Part shown: positions 52,854-64,000 of the stretch, in pieces
How the letters are laid out: every line of letters begins with the position of its first letter
Numbering within the stretch: position 1 is the first letter of the stretch
Assembly: GCA_947396885.1 (NCBI GenBank)
Contig: OX377206.1
Span: 6,648,658-6,712,657, forward strand
Direction of reading: 5' to 3'
Source of the DNA: Heligmosomoides polygyrus polygyrus
Lineage: Eukaryota; Nematoda; Chromadorea; Rhabditida; Heligmosomidae
DNA: 64,000 bases
Program-made: the position numbers and the translations under genes
Notes under the pieces: generated by a model
What the model was told of the DNA's origin: nothing
What the model saw: the letters and a program-made list of their open reading frames with translations, nothing else
Database searches by the model: none

Positions 52854-53595
52854 TCTTTCTAGCGAAAGCTTTTTTCACATCAGTGTCTATGAGAACGGTA
52901 AAACAACTTTCGGGGAGAAGTGGCTCGGGGGCGGGGGGACATCTTCTATTGTGGTATACGCAGGCATTCATTCCCTTCGCGCTTCACAGACAAATTGATA
53001 CATCAATTCATTGAACCTACGATTAGAGGTGTAAGGCTTGACTGGTCTACGCGGGACTCAAACCAATAATCGATTCGAGGCGAACTCAAAACTCGGCGCC
53101 ATCTTCGATTATGCTCTACGCGGCCATTCTTGGAGAATTTACCTTTTTCTCGTGCTTTCAGTTAATTTGCTATTTAATTTAGTTCAAATTGTCACTAGCA
53201 GTGTCGATCCAGTAAATTTTTAGGCAGAGTTACTGAGTCGGCTCAAGGTACCATGCAGAGCCTACGAAATCTGAGGGACCCGGTGACGGTTCAGCCACTG
53301 ATTAAGTCTGACAAAGAAATCTCGGACCAATTGTGCCGTTTTACATACGAGAATATTATGAAATCGGTGCTATGTGTTTGTTCGTTGTTTTGTTTGTTCA
53401 TTTGCTAGCGTGTTTTCATGATGCACCTTGCCTTTGCCTGCCCATAGTAGGATCACATGTTCAGATGTGTATGCATTTGTCGGTACTGCCTTCAGTTCAT
53501 CGTTGTTCAAATGCTCAACGTCGTGTACGGCGACACCGCTTAGTTCTCCGTCCTGAATATCACCATGCTGATGGTGTTTTCAAAGAAGCCATTTA

Positions 53596-53728
53596 GGCCC
53601 CGTTTATACTTCGACACCGAGCGACGCGATGCTATGTATGGTGGCTATATTGATTTAGCAGCGCGATCGATCAATTTGGCCACTTTACATGCCGTCGCGT
53701 CGCTCGGCGTCGGAAGTATAAACGGGGC
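53596..53728. mobile_element. Short TIR element (MITE type 1), copy D
   Basis: The same insertion at the matching place in unit D. The second, duplicated stretch of D at 54,551 is an empty site. Confidence 0.85.
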
Positions 53729-53729
53729 T

Positions 53730-54384
53730 TGAAACCGATGAGCTCTCAAAATCGTTGTATTTCGCATTCTGGTGAAATTCAAGTAAGAGGCTTGTTATAT
53801 ATCGATAATGTACTAATGCTAAATGAAGCATTACATTGCCAAGTATTTTAGTGGCAAATCGTGTATCGTTCATATCAAGCTATTCAGCTTACCTTTCCTG
53901 ACGTTGCTATGTGTGTTGTACTTAATTCGTCCTTCCGGGCGTCCACGTGGAATTACTGGCCACTAGTCGAACTTCCCAGCAGGAGGAATGATTTGCTGTT
54001 CCGTAAAGGGATGATACAAGCTACGATTAAATGCTGAAGGGCTCCGTTGCAAATGCAAAGAATTGATCGGTAGATAAACATCGATTGATTCATTTCTGCA
54101 CTCAGGAAGTTGTTTCAGGGTCATCTGTTGTTGAAATTAGTGTAATTTAAAAGAGTTTTGATTTTTGTTGTTTGTTCGTTATCCGTTTTTCCGTTATCCG
54201 GCGACTTTCGGGCAAAATTATCCGTTATCCGGTTTATAAAATTTCATTATCCGCTAATCCCTGCTGCTCGTTTGTCTGGTGACGGTTTGATCGGCTCCGA
54301 CTATGACTACTAGGGTTCCTGTTTTCTAGCCGGTATTGTATCCTGCTTAGGTAGCGATTACACTTCAGTCGTCCAACTACTGAT
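53730..54384. other. Unit D stretch with TTATCCG repeats
   Basis: Unit-like sequence, then at about 54,168-54,265 repeated TTATCCG and GTTATCCG words, a short simple repeat not found in the other units. It is followed by sequence that matches C around the GC-rich TIR element. Confidence 0.5.
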
Positions 54385-54830
54385 ACATCTTGCATTTGCC
54401 TGCCCATAGTAGGATCACATGTTCAGATGTGTATCCATTTATCGATACTGCCTTCAGTTCATCGTTGTTCAAATGCTCAACGACGTGTGTGGCGACACCA
54501 CTTCGTTCTCCGTCCTGAATATCACCTTGTTGTTGTTGTTCTTAAGCAAGCCATCAAGACTGATGAGCTCTCAAAATCGTTCTATTTTGCATTGTGGTGA
54601 AATTCAAGAAAATGCCTTGTTACATATTGATTATGTATCTGCACTAAATGAAGTATTATATTGCCGAGTATTTTAGTGGGAAATCGTGTATCGTTCACAT
54701 CAAGCTGAGTTGATACCTTTCCTTACGTTAACGTGTGTAAAGGACTTAAGTCGTTCTTCCGTGTGTCCACGTAGAATTACTGGTCACTAGACGAACTTCC
54801 CAGCAGGTGAAATGATTGGCTGTTCCGTAG
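54385..54830. repeat. Second copy of a unit segment inside D
   Basis: Matches 53,415-54,005 of the same unit (TGCCTGCCCATAGTAGGATC, then the GTTCAAATGCTCAACG stretch) but without the MITE type 1. It is closer to C (32,820-33,250) in the TTG run. D therefore carries this segment twice, from two different unit lineages. Confidence 0.65.
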
Positions 54831-56069
54831 AGCGATGATATTAGCTAGGATTTGAATGCTGAAGAGTTCCGTTACAAATGCAAAGAATTGGTCGGTAGAT
54901 AAACATCGATGGCAAAGTTACGAGCCCAGTCTCGGTGCTTTGGTGTGATCCAGCCAAAACAAGCGGGAAGATCACCGCCAGGAAACAAGGAGCCAGGTAT
55001 GTCTGTTGCAGTTCACATTCTTTCCTTCTTTTGTGAAGAACCTTATAACCGTGGTGAGCCAAGCAAGCATGTTTGCCGGAGACAAGGAAACTAACAGAAG
55101 TAGGAGGACTGGACATAGTCGAACATTTTATATAAATGCAGAAATTTTTTTCATATCAGTACCAGGATAGGCCGTTTTGTTGTTGTTGTTCTTGTTGTTG
55201 GTAGAAAACAGTCCTACTCGTGCTCCTGTTCACTTCGAAATCTTACGAGTATTGTTGTTGTTGTTGTTTTTTTGTAAGGACGTGAATTGGCTTCTTCTGC
55301 GGGATAGTCCTATGTTTTCAGTTTTTGCCATCAGTAAGGGCAGCAGCTTAAATAGCGTTTGTTCCCTTTTTTGTATTCAGGCGTACTTTTTTCAACGTAG
55401 GTTCGCTTGACCTAAACATCTTTGGGAGAGTTTCCATACTTGGTCGGCTGCGCGACAGAATAGGATTCCTCCATATTGATTAAATAATCGTGTACAACTG
55501 ATATCATTATGCTCAGACACTTCCGCTCTACATGGTGGGACGCTTTTGAAAAGCCTCGGGAGATAAAATGCCCTGTATCAAATTGCCTTTGCTATTTCGA
55601 GAAACGTCAGAGCTCACAAGGGAGGCCCATGAACTTCCCGCAAAGATTCTCAGCGTGATCTATATGGCCTTATAAAGCATCGGACAAGCCTCAGGAGATA
55701 AAATACTATCCGCACCAATTCATTTTTCTGGGAACCAAAAGTCTTGTTGTTCTTCATTTGTGGTCAACAGCTATGGGGCAAAACCATGAAACAAGTAAAA
55801 AATAAGATTTTGCCACATCAGCAGCATCCTACAAAAGCCAGTGAGGAATAACCTTCTCCAAGGTCCCATTTTCGTCATATACCTTTGAAATCCGGTACGA
55901 AGGTGGAAAGTGGTCGGCCAACAGCATGTTCAGATGAGAACGACATTTTCAGTACACTTATGTGAAAATATAGCCTGGGTTCATAATGTCCAGCCGTAAG
56001 GTATACGAATTTGTGTGCAGTTACGGTGTCATTGGCGATATGGTATGATATGGTGGTGGTGCAGATACG

Positions 56070-56485
56070 CATCGTTTGAAAAACTAGCAAACATGAAGGC
56101 GCAAATAGACAGCCTTGGTTTATTGTAAGCACTGATAGTCTAAAATTGACTGCTGTGATCATGAGAAAGCGTAATAACAACAAACTAAATAATATGGGCA
56201 GAAATATTGGCAGTGCGCGGACTCGAACTCAAAAGCCCGCCGGTTTTCTTCTATGAGGAGGTACTACTACCTACCGCGCCACCAAGGCACATATCGTAGG
56301 GTATCATACGGGTTGATGAGTGTTGCGCACACGTTTTCACACCTCTTTTCAAAGTCTTTCAAAAAGCATTCAGCAGAAACCAACTGTGGTTCTGGATTCC
56401 GCTCACAGGGCCCAACATCCTATCAAAAATTTCACCGCAAAAGCTCTCCTTGAGTTGGAAACCTTTCCTTACAAGCAATTCCTGG
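56070..56485 (-). repeat. Dispersed repeat with tRNA-like head, copy D
   Basis: Unit D copy; the tRNA-like core is about 56,214-56,290. It keeps the 48 bases missing from A and C, like copy B. Confidence 0.65.
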
Positions 56486-57058
56486 AAATCGGCTGCGTCC
56501 ATGTTCAGCTTCTGAAAAACGTCCTTCAGCTTGAAGTTGGACAGTTCTTCTTGGCGGCGGTTGTGGAACAGTGTCTGGAGAGCCATGATGCTTATACCGC
56601 TGCCCCTCGATTAAACCTTCGCCTATCGAAGTTTCCTAAAAAATTGCTTTCCGCAAATTTGCGCGGTCTTTCAGACGATCATTACGGGAGCACTTGCATG
56701 GCGTGCCACTACCGTAGCATCCAAATAACCCCGTTGAGCGAAGTATGGACGAAATCGGGGATTCGGCTACATTGCACCACCGCATAACACGACCTGTCGT
56801 AAATTTGGGTGTGTGGTGCACCACACACCACACACCGTCGTCTCATTTTCCCTCACGCCTCATCACTCATTTGTTATTTTGGTTACGAAATGAGCTTAAA
56901 TAAATGGAAACGGCGCTACACACATTACTTGTGTTAGGAATTCGACTTCCTGAGAGGGTGCTAGTGTCGAATTGAACCTAGAGGAATGAGATGAAGCCAC
57001 ACAAACATTACTCATTACATACAAACATTACATTACAAACAGGTCGAAAAGGAGATAT

Positions 57059-57313
57059 GTGGATGACGAGGAAGTTTTGGAGCAAGCCGAGAGAATTCTT
57101 TCGACTGACCACAACCTTCTGCAAACCTGTTTCATTTGTAGCATGCGCGTACCTAATGACGGGGGTGTTACTGACGAAATTGAATGGGTGAGCTGTTCCA
57201 ACCGCACGTTGTGCAATGCTTGGGCCCATCTAGCCTGCGCTTTCGATGTAGGTGGCGAATGCTCCGTTTGTAAGAAAGGTTACTGGCAATGGGAGTCGGC
57301 TTCTGATATATGA
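57059..57313 (+). CDS. Cys/His zinc finger protein (84 aa) inside the TIR element
   Basis: The open frame has a C-x2-C pair (CFIC), then WVSC, CNAWAHLAC and a final C-x2-C (CSVC) before a short tail, close to a PHD-type C4HC3 pattern. PHD-like fingers bind chromatin or serve as the C-terminal end of some transposases. It could be a captured host exon or the remnant of the element's own transposase. The nominal start codon is not certain: the frame is open further 5' and the true start may be on another exon. Confidence 0.6.
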   Translation: MDDEEVLEQAERILSTDHNLLQTCFICSMRVPNDGGVTDEIEWVSCSNRTLCNAWAHLACAFDVGGECSVCKKGYWQWESASDI

Positions 57314-57609
57314 ATAACCGAGATTTTCGTTTCCTTCCTCACGTACTAAATTGCTCCATCGTACTAAATTGGTATCTTTCTGTGCTCAACCACTGCACAT
57401 ATTTTGCAGGCAACGTATTCAGAAAGCTAGCACATGACGTCATCAATAAACCTGTATGTCCAAAATCTGTGCTGCACAATACAGCTGGATTCAACCTTCT
57501 GCTAAACAAAGATCCTTTCCTATAATGTGTGTTAGAGGTTGAACTACCACGTCATCACCACGAGTATGTAGAGAACATTTCGAGTCATTTCCGAATCAAA
57601 CTCCAGCCG
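57314..57609. other. Internal part of the TIR element, no gene seen
   Basis: A 71-codon frame (57,310-57,525) overlaps here but shows no domain. Confidence 0.4.
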
Positions 57610-57616
57610 AACAAGT

Positions 57617-57835
57617 TCTATTGTTCCACACTAGCACCCTCTTAGGAAGTCGAATTCCTAACACAAGTAATGTTTCTTTGGCTTCATCTCATTCCCCTAG
57701 GTTCAATTCGACACTAGCACCCTCTTAGGAAGTCGAATTCCTAACACAAGTAATGTTTCTTTGGCTTCATCTCATTCCCCTAGGTTCAATTCCACACTAG
57801 CACTCTCTTAGGAAGTCGAATTCCTAACACAAGTA
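57617..57835. repeat. Tandem repeat of about 88 bp in the right TIR
   Basis: Three successive blocks share CACACTAGCAC or GACACTAGCAC, then CTCTTAGGAAGTCGAATTCC and AACACAAGTAATG. The first two are followed by TTTCTTTGGCTTCATCTC. The left TIR has this segment once, so the right arm has expanded. Confidence 0.8.
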
Positions 57836-58194
57836 ATGGGTGTAGCGCCGTTTCCATTCAGTTAAGCTCATTTCGTAACCAAATGAACAAATGAGTGATG
57901 AGGCGTGAGGGAAAATGAGACGACGGTGGGTGGAGTGTGGTGCACCACACACTGCACCACACACCCAAATTTACGACAGGCCGTGTAATGCGGTGGTGCA
58001 ATGTAGCCGAATTCCGAAATCGGTGGCCATGACCTTAGTCGACCGTACCTACCGTAATGGACCGAGATTTCAGAAACGGATGTCAGATTCGTGATCAGCA
58101 GCCCAAGTAACCCCCTAGGCGAAATCTGGGCGAGAAGTTTTTTTTTCGACCTCTGGTGTCTCGAAAGAACAACAGTGCCCATTTTTCCGCTTAA

Positions 58195-58419
58195 GGGCCT
58201 GTTCATACTTCGCGACAAGAGCGACTTGTCGCCCGTGCAAAACATGCGAATCGATTAAAACAGCGCACGCCACCGAAAAGTATTCATACTCGAGCGCCGG
58301 CGTTGTCGCTCCAGCCTCTAGTCGCTCTAGTCGCTGCTGTCGCCTGTTCATACTTCCGCACGCTGCGGACGCCACGCGCTGCGCTCTTGTCGCTGCTGTC
58401 ACGAAGTATGAATAGGCCC
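58195..58419. mobile_element. PIF/Harbinger-like MITE (type 2), copy D
   Basis: Same insertion in unit D with TAA flanks and small internal deletions. Confidence 0.75.
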
Positions 58420-58967
58420 TAAAGCGCTCAACTCCATTAAAAATCGAAATAATGACCATCCGTAAGGTATTGCTAACTAGTGTGAAGCCTGCCCACCGGC
58501 CACCACACTCACGCGACTCCCATCTCCAACGGTCAATCTTGCGCAAAAATCGATAAAATCGACCGATAGTAGCCACGTGAATGCCGCATGGCAACGGCTG
58601 CCGCCGCACTGGCTCCGCGCAAGTTTGCACGCGTCGACTCACTTTGACCGGTTAGACATGCACGAGCGAGTTTCTCGTGTTTTACAGGTCGAACATCGGC
58701 TTATGAGGATAAAAGCGACACACGGACTGAGTCCCAGTGACACATGCGCGGACGCACCAGGTCGGTTGTGCATGGAAGGATGGCTTCCGCCAGAACGCAC
58801 CTCCATCCGAGCACGTTCAGGATGTGCTCGTTCTGCGTGAGCAGCGTCGAGCAGGTGAGCGTGTTTATCTGCACGAAACTCTTGTCGCTCAGCGAGAAGA
58901 CGGACGAGTGCGGTTTGTTGGTGGTGTTTTCGAGATCTCGCAGCACTCTGAAAGGAAATAATATAGA

Positions 58968-59210
58968 GTTTTCGAGAATTTGGCGATCTATTTTTATGGA
59001 TTTGACGATGACGAAACCAAAGGCATGATAATGAATGTTATTGAAAACGGAGGTTTGGTTGTGATGTCGGCAGACGTAGCTACTCATTGTGTTCTAAACA
59101 GCGCTGTCGTCGAGATGCCTCTTGCAGTGAGGAAGCAGTTCAAGTTGTTCAGCTCCACTCAACGGATGGTAACCAAAGAGTGGTTTTGGAACTTGATAAG
59201 ATTTGACTAG
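58968..59210 (+). pseudogene. ECT-2-like BRCT fragment, unit D
   Basis: A frame of about 75 codons covering nearly the whole second BRCT repeat: IYFYGFDDDET at its start, ATHCVLN in the middle, and the conserved TKEWFWN near the end, then a TAG stop. The upstream BRCT1 part seen in A and C is deleted here, and no DH or PH sequence follows; the unit's own sequence resumes at 59,211. It is a fragment, not a gene. Confidence 0.6.
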
Positions 59211-60244
59211 CCAGTGAGTCCAACGCCTTCTATTCTTTCTTCATAGTTGTTCGTGCAAATCTGACTCTTTCCACTTCAGGACTAACTCCCTAGTTCAAGT
59301 TTGAGTGTTCTTCGTTGATCCGATGGCTGTGAATTGGTGCTTTCCTGACAGTGAGTAGACAATCATTTACTTTGACCCAATCCAATTAAGTACGGCCCGC
59401 ATCGTCAAATTAGGATTTTCGCGAAGTTGCAGACGGACAAAATCTGCACTTATTTGTTCATGAGCGTTTTCATGGCCGCCGTAAGACATTGTATATACGA
59501 GATACCCGTTCAAATTGCTCCCGTAATATCCCGTAAGAGTACTGTGCGTGGCACTCCCCGGCCCGTCATTGTCGTATGCCTTCTCTGGACAGCCGCATAC
59601 AACAAAATAGTGGTTCGACGCCGCTCCAAATCCTTTCAATAGTGTTTAGTAGGATATGATACAAAAGCACCGTGCACAGGCAGTAGCCCACTTAAGAGCT
59701 GCAGACATCGATCCTCCGCGCTGAGCAATCGATATCGGTGGTTCTCTTATGGCAGACTATGTATGTCTAAACCACCATAGGTGAAGGTGTGTATACTGAG
59801 TGATCGTTGTTCTAAAATCGAAAGCAGTTTATCGATATTAATTGTCGGAGTCGATACCGTGTAGCTGCAGTGGCCATCGTCGATCATATTCACGCCAATC
59901 CCAGGCGGCTCTTAGGCTATCAAATCCATGGGAAATTCGATAAAAATCGATAGGTACGAATTCAGGGATATTAGAGGGCACGCCGGCAAGGCATCTTAAA
60001 ACGGGGAGGTCAGGTCAGCCAGACCCCGGAGATTTCTGCCTTGCCTAGTTCTGTGCTCTCCTCACCAGCCAACTTAGTACGTGTTAGAGATTTAAAGGAG
60101 GCAGTGCGGGAACTTCTCAGAAAAGTGGGTGTGGGCACTGACGACTTCATAGAAATCTTTCGGCACTTCCGATCGCTCCTATTTCCATCACAATATGTAG
60201 TCCTAGCTCCACTTTTACATTCGTCCTCGGTTGTGCTGCTGTAG

Positions 60245-61284
60245 TTAAGTAAGGAATTCGTAAGATAGGCCTGCAGCCTTATAGCTTCTGATTGAAACGA
60301 AGAGAAAAATACATTACTAAAAGAAAATGCAATGGAGACATTGGTCGCTCACCTATATGACCTTGACCTGGTCTGAATGGTCTCTAACCTCAAATTCATG
60401 TGGAAATCAGATGCATCCTAACAGAAGGGGTGAATGAGGATTGGAGGACCAAAATAAAGCGAGAAAGCTCAGTTGAGCTGATACTGTAAAGGTAAGTTAA
60501 AGGTATAATGCCCCCGTAGAACAAATCAGACTGCGCAATTCTTTCAGGAATCCGAACTACTTAGCGAAATATGCATTGGGAAAAGTTGGAGCTGCTTAGG
60601 TGGAGATTATGTAGTACCAACGCTCTGGCACTTTAGGCCTGACATATAAAACTGATTCCACTCTATTCAACCTGTGTGTTTCCATCTTTTCCTCCCAAAT
60701 CCGCCATGGATGCATGATATGGGATGTGTTTAACGGTTCGGACGAGCGCCAATCGAACTGCTGGTTACGGCGGCAGGAGATTCCGGTCGATCTCTATTAT
60801 TCAGTGTTGATTTGTCTCCATTGCTCTCTGAATTCTGTTCCTCGTATCGCAGAATAGTTGTTGGGTAGTCTCCACTCCGAAAAGACACTGAATACCAGCA
60901 GCTAACTGATCGTCATTGAAACCACTGTACAGCCACAGAACCCAAATAACCTAGACTGAGAAGAAGAAACGTGAGATACTTAACCGATTCACTTAAGAAT
61001 TTTATGGTGCCAGCGCATGAACAGTAATCGCTCGATTTTTTTGAGGATGAACCTCAAAGATTCTCCAAGGGTGTCACGAATGAAGAACATCTTCATTGCT
61101 CACAATGCAAGGCAAGCGAAAGGCCGTATAGCTGTCGTCCCTCACACCACTCTTCCTCGCGTCTCGTTATAAGCTAGGCTAACCTTCTACAGACGGCTTC
61201 GCACCGTAAACGCATCCAAATTAGACGCTGCCAAGCTGGTCGGGAGAAGGAGCAGAAAAAGGCAAGTGACTGATTGTGTGCTTA
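60245..61284. other. Non-coding stretch of unit D
   Basis: Collinear with A 5,520-6,558. No gene seen. Confidence 0.5.
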
Positions 61285-61549
61285 GGGCCTGTTCATACTC
61301 CGCGACGGGAGCGACAAGTCAAAGTATACCTATCGATTAGTGCAGGGCTATCGCCTGAAAAAAAATTGAGAGGCATGCTATGGCCCATCGCGGGGCATGA
61401 ACAGACCTTCGGTTATATAAATCGCGGCTGAAGCGTACGGTAGAATGAGAAGTACAATCTCAGTTTGGGTAGTCTTGATGACGTTTTATCTCTTCGTCCT
61501 TTACTACAGCTTTCTGGTCGCTTCAAAGGCAAGCTTGGTAACTGTGCAT

Positions 61550-61653
61550 TCTTCTTCTTCTTCTTCTTCTTCTTCTTCTTCTTCTTCTTCTTCTTCTTCT
61601 TCTTCTTCTTCTTCTTCTTCTTCTTCTTCTTCTTCTTCTTCTTCTTCTTCTTC
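61550..61653 (-). repeat. (GAA)n tail of the second RTE element
   Basis: About 34 uninterrupted TTC units on the + strand, read as GAA repeats on the element strand directly after its 3' end. The shorter relative at 30,222 has the same tail (about 8 units). Long serine or phenylalanine frames across it are artefacts. Confidence 0.9.
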
Positions 61654-64000
61654 AGCGTTTGTCCCGCATCGTCGCGGGGTCCGCTCTTCTGGTGTTACGA
61701 CGCCACCTTTCCCGATCCTGCGCTTGATCAGGGTGGACTCCAGCTACTTTCATGTCCGTGTGTAACGTATCGGACCAACGCTGCTTCGGGCGTCCTCTAG
61801 GCCGCTTTCCAGATACTTCCAGCTCAAGGCCTATCTTGCGGACGCTGTCTTCTTTCCCACGCAGAACGTGGCCGTACCATCGCAAGCGAGCTTCGCGCAT
61901 CTTGTCCGCTATCGGCGCGACACCGAACTTCTGCCGAATAGCATCATTTCGAATGCGGTCCATGCGGGTGACTCCAGCCGTCCAGCGCAGCATCTTCGTC
62001 TCCATGACGCTGAGGCGCGTTTCAACTTCCCTAGTCGCAGGCCAACACTCAGCGCCGTACATCGCTACTGGCCGCACGACGGCTCTGTAAATCTTCGACT
62101 TCAGGTGCTCTGGGATCTTCCTATCGCAGAGCACGCCAGTCAGCGAACGCCACTTGGACCAAGCTGCACTCACGCGTGAGTTCACTTCAACCATCAGACC
62201 GCCGTCAGACGCTATTGCTGATCCCAGGTATTTGAACACCGAAGTGCGTGCAAGTTCAGTACCGTTAATCTTAATGGAGCCGGACTCGTTCACGTCAGTC
62301 GTTAGGTACTCGGTCTTCTTGACGTTCAATTTGAGTCCGAACCTCGCCAGACGGTCGCACCAAGCCTGCACCTGCCGCTCGAGATCGTCTTTCTCTTCGC
62401 AAGCGAGCATCACGTCATCAGCATAAAGCAGCGTCCATGGAACAGGCTGCTGAAGATCTCGCGTAATGGCATCCATGACGACAAAAAAGAGGAGTGGGGA
62501 AAGCGCAGAACCCTGGTGTACCCCGACAGTGATGGGGAACTCAGTCGAGGTTCCAGCTGCAGCTTGCACACGACTCTTTGGGGAAGAGTAGAGAATTCGC
62601 ACCCACTCTATGAGCTCTTCAGGAACTCCATGATGTCGCAAGGCGTACCATATCACTTCACGCGGTACGCGGTCAAAGGCCTTCTCTAAGTCGAGGAAGG
62701 CGATATGCACCGACTTCTGTCTCTCGCGATGCTTCTCCACCAGGAGGCGGGCGGCGTGTATAGCATCAGTGGTCCCACAACCAGACACAAAGCCGCACTG
62801 GTTGTCGGAGAGCTTGACGATGTCACGGATTCTTCTATCGAGGATTCGCTCGAAGATCTTCATGCTATGCGAAAGCAAGCGAATCGGACGATAATTGAAG
62901 CAGTCCGCAGGACTGCCCTTCTTCTTCCAGATCGGAATCGTCGTACTGTTGTGCCAACACTCCGGTACTTTCTTCTCCTTTACTACCTGGTTGAAGAACT
63001 CAGCCAACCACTCAGCAGGATACCAGAGCTTCGACTTCCAAACATCGGCTGCCAGATCATCCGGCCCTGTCGCCTTACCGGGCTTCATCTTCTTCAGAGC
63101 CGCTTCTGTTTCCTCCACGGTGATCTTGTGAACGGGACCGTGAACAGAAGCCACAGAAGGGATGGCCGGATAAGGAAATCCCATAGTGGAAATTTCCTCA
63201 AAGTAATCACGCCATCGCTTCAGCGCCTTTTTGCGGTCTGTCAGAAGATGGCCGCTCTCATCATTGATGCCAACAAACTTTTCAATGTCCTCGGTTTGGC
63301 GATGGCGGGTCTTAGCAAGTCGGTACAAATACCGCTCACCATCGCGCGATTCGAGCTTTCGGTAGACATCACCATAATGAGTGGCTTTCGCAACAGCCAC
63401 GGCTTTCTTTGCAGCCTTCTTCGCCTTCTGATACTCCTGCCAGTTGTCGGTTGTTCTGTCGCCGAGAAACACATGATACAGCGACTTCTTCTCTCGAACC
63501 TTCGCTTTCACATCGTCTGTCCACAGCCATGCCTGCTTGTCGACTTTGCGTCGTCAAGGCTTAGTAGTGCCGAGTTCCAACCTTGCAGCTTGGCGTATCG
63601 CGTCGCTTGCTTTCTTCCAAGTTTCATCGACAGTCGTAACTGTCGGTAACCGCACGCGAGAAATCACAGCTGCTTCCTTCTCTCCCATTCGCCACCACTT
63701 GATTCTTGCAGCACCGCATCGCTCGACCTGCTTCAGCCTCGAAGAGGCGATCTTCAAAGTACAGATCAGCGGTCGGTGCTGTGGGGCGACCGTCTCATAC
63801 GGCACGACCTTCGCGTCTGTGACAAGGCTCCGGTCGCGATCCTTCACAAGCACAAAGTCTATCTGAGACTTGGAGCTCCCACTATAATATGAGATGAGGT
63901 GGGAGTCGCGTTTTCGGAAAACGGTGTTCACAATGGTGAGGCTATGCGATTCCGCATACTCAAGAATACGCTCACCATCGGGGTTACGAGACCCGTATCC
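61652..64000 (-). pseudogene. RTE endonuclease-reverse transcriptase, one in-frame stop
   Basis: The frame is open from the window edge (endonuclease C-terminal part, with SQIDFVLVKDRD and the APQHRPLICTLKI end) to a TGA at 63,554-63,556. It then continues in the same frame for more than 620 codons: RT with FLDLEKAFDRVP (near 62,690), GVHQGSALSPLLF and the catalytic YADD (near 62,415), then a C-terminal region ending TMRDKR next to the GAA tail. The stop replaces an arginine-like codon position (CGA to TGA would explain it), so this copy is probably dead but young. The part after the stop has no ATG at its beginning. Confidence 0.85.

Larger units (their letters stand above)
56759..58014. mobile_element. 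Mutator-like long-TIR element carrying a zinc finger
   Basis: A 1,256-bp insertion flanked by the 9-bp direct repeat cgaaatcgg (56,750-56,758 and 58,015-58,023). Unit A carries the matching site once (about 3,056-3,064, with one base difference). The ends start GGATTCGGCTACATTGCACC and GAATTCGGCTACATTGCACC when read inward and stay inverted for about 240 bp. A 9-bp duplication and very long TIRs suit Mutator-like elements. There is no full transposase. The right arm contains an internal tandem repeat. It is found only in unit D. Confidence 0.8.
52851..61549. repeat. Large tandem unit, copy D
   Basis: Fourth copy, head-to-tail with C. It contains an internal duplication (53,415-54,005 resembles 54,385-54,830), the Mutator-like insertion at 56,759-58,014, and an ECT-2-like BRCT segment longer than those in A and C. 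It is cut at 61,549 by the second RTE element, at a point where A continues as uninterrupted sequence (about 6,825). Confidence 0.85.
61550..64000 (-). mobile_element. RTE-clade retrotransposon, 5' end outside the window
   Basis: A second RTE family, distinct from the one at 15,253, inserted in unit D after GTGCAT (A continues uninterrupted at about 6,825). The 3' end with the GAA tail is in the window; the 5' end and right-hand target duplication are not. Its coding region has one in-frame stop. Confidence 0.85.

Noticed and set aside
61445..61800. Long serine- or phenylalanine-run open frames on the + strand
   Set aside because: They are translations of the TTC repeat tail of the RTE element and have no independent coding evidence.
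62705..63649. 314-codon + strand frame
   Set aside because: It lies entirely opposite the RTE coding region and reflects the codon bias of the real strand.

Overview
The window looks like a repeat-rich chromosome segment from a strongylid (hookworm-like) nematode. The evidence is two RTE-clade non-LTR retrotransposons, a BEL/Pao retrovirus-like element with a phlebovirus-type envelope, a mariner relic, many short TIR elements, exons bounded by TTT(C/T)AG acceptors, and remnants of CUB-domain and ECT-2-like genes. The host assignment is inference from family content; nothing here names the species. No bacterial operon, CRISPR array, rRNA gene or functional tRNA gene is visible. LAYOUT: the backbone is a large duplicated unit of roughly 11.5-13 kb present four times: A (about 1-13,050), B (from about 13,051; collinear to 20,150 and again from 21,425), C (31,889-52,850, interrupted by a 9.6 kb retroelement) and D (52,851-61,549). 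A and B are head-to-tail, and so are C and D; both junctions lie in a long-TIR element. Each copy carries private insertions, most with intact target-site duplications: an intact RTE retrotransposon in B (15,253-18,679), the BEL/Pao provirus in C (41,412-51,001) and a GC-rich 37-bp-TIR element in C (32,390-32,740), a Mutator-like long-TIR element carrying a Cys/His zinc finger in D (56,759-58,014), and a second RTE element entering D at 61,550 and running off the window. Older elements shared by the copies include TAA-flanked PIF/Harbinger-like MITEs and a dispersed repeat with a tRNA-Met-like pol III head. GENES: host genes are mostly relics. Every unit carries a piece of an ECT-2-like Rho guanine exchange factor gene (BRCT repeats, then DH and PH); B keeps the longest piece, broken by frameshifts. 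Between B and C (about 22,980-31,880) lie a broken CUB-domain gene with a mariner in its first intron, the C-terminal end of a CR1-like LINE, and an unrecognised multi-exon gene on the + strand whose donor, acceptor and phase pattern is largely self-consistent. An internally deleted, SINE-like RTE derivative with a perfect 14-bp target duplication sits in one of its introns. The strongest coding content belongs to mobile elements: an intact 971-codon RTE ORF, and the BEL/Pao element with 231-bp LTRs differing at one base, a tRNA-Gly primer site, a gag-protease-RT-RNase H ORF, an integrase-envelope ORF offset by one frame, and a third ORF near the 3' LTR that repeats the three-zinc-knuckle layout of Gag. 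That extra nucleocapsid-like ORF, and the layered history of the four-copy unit, are the observations most worth following.
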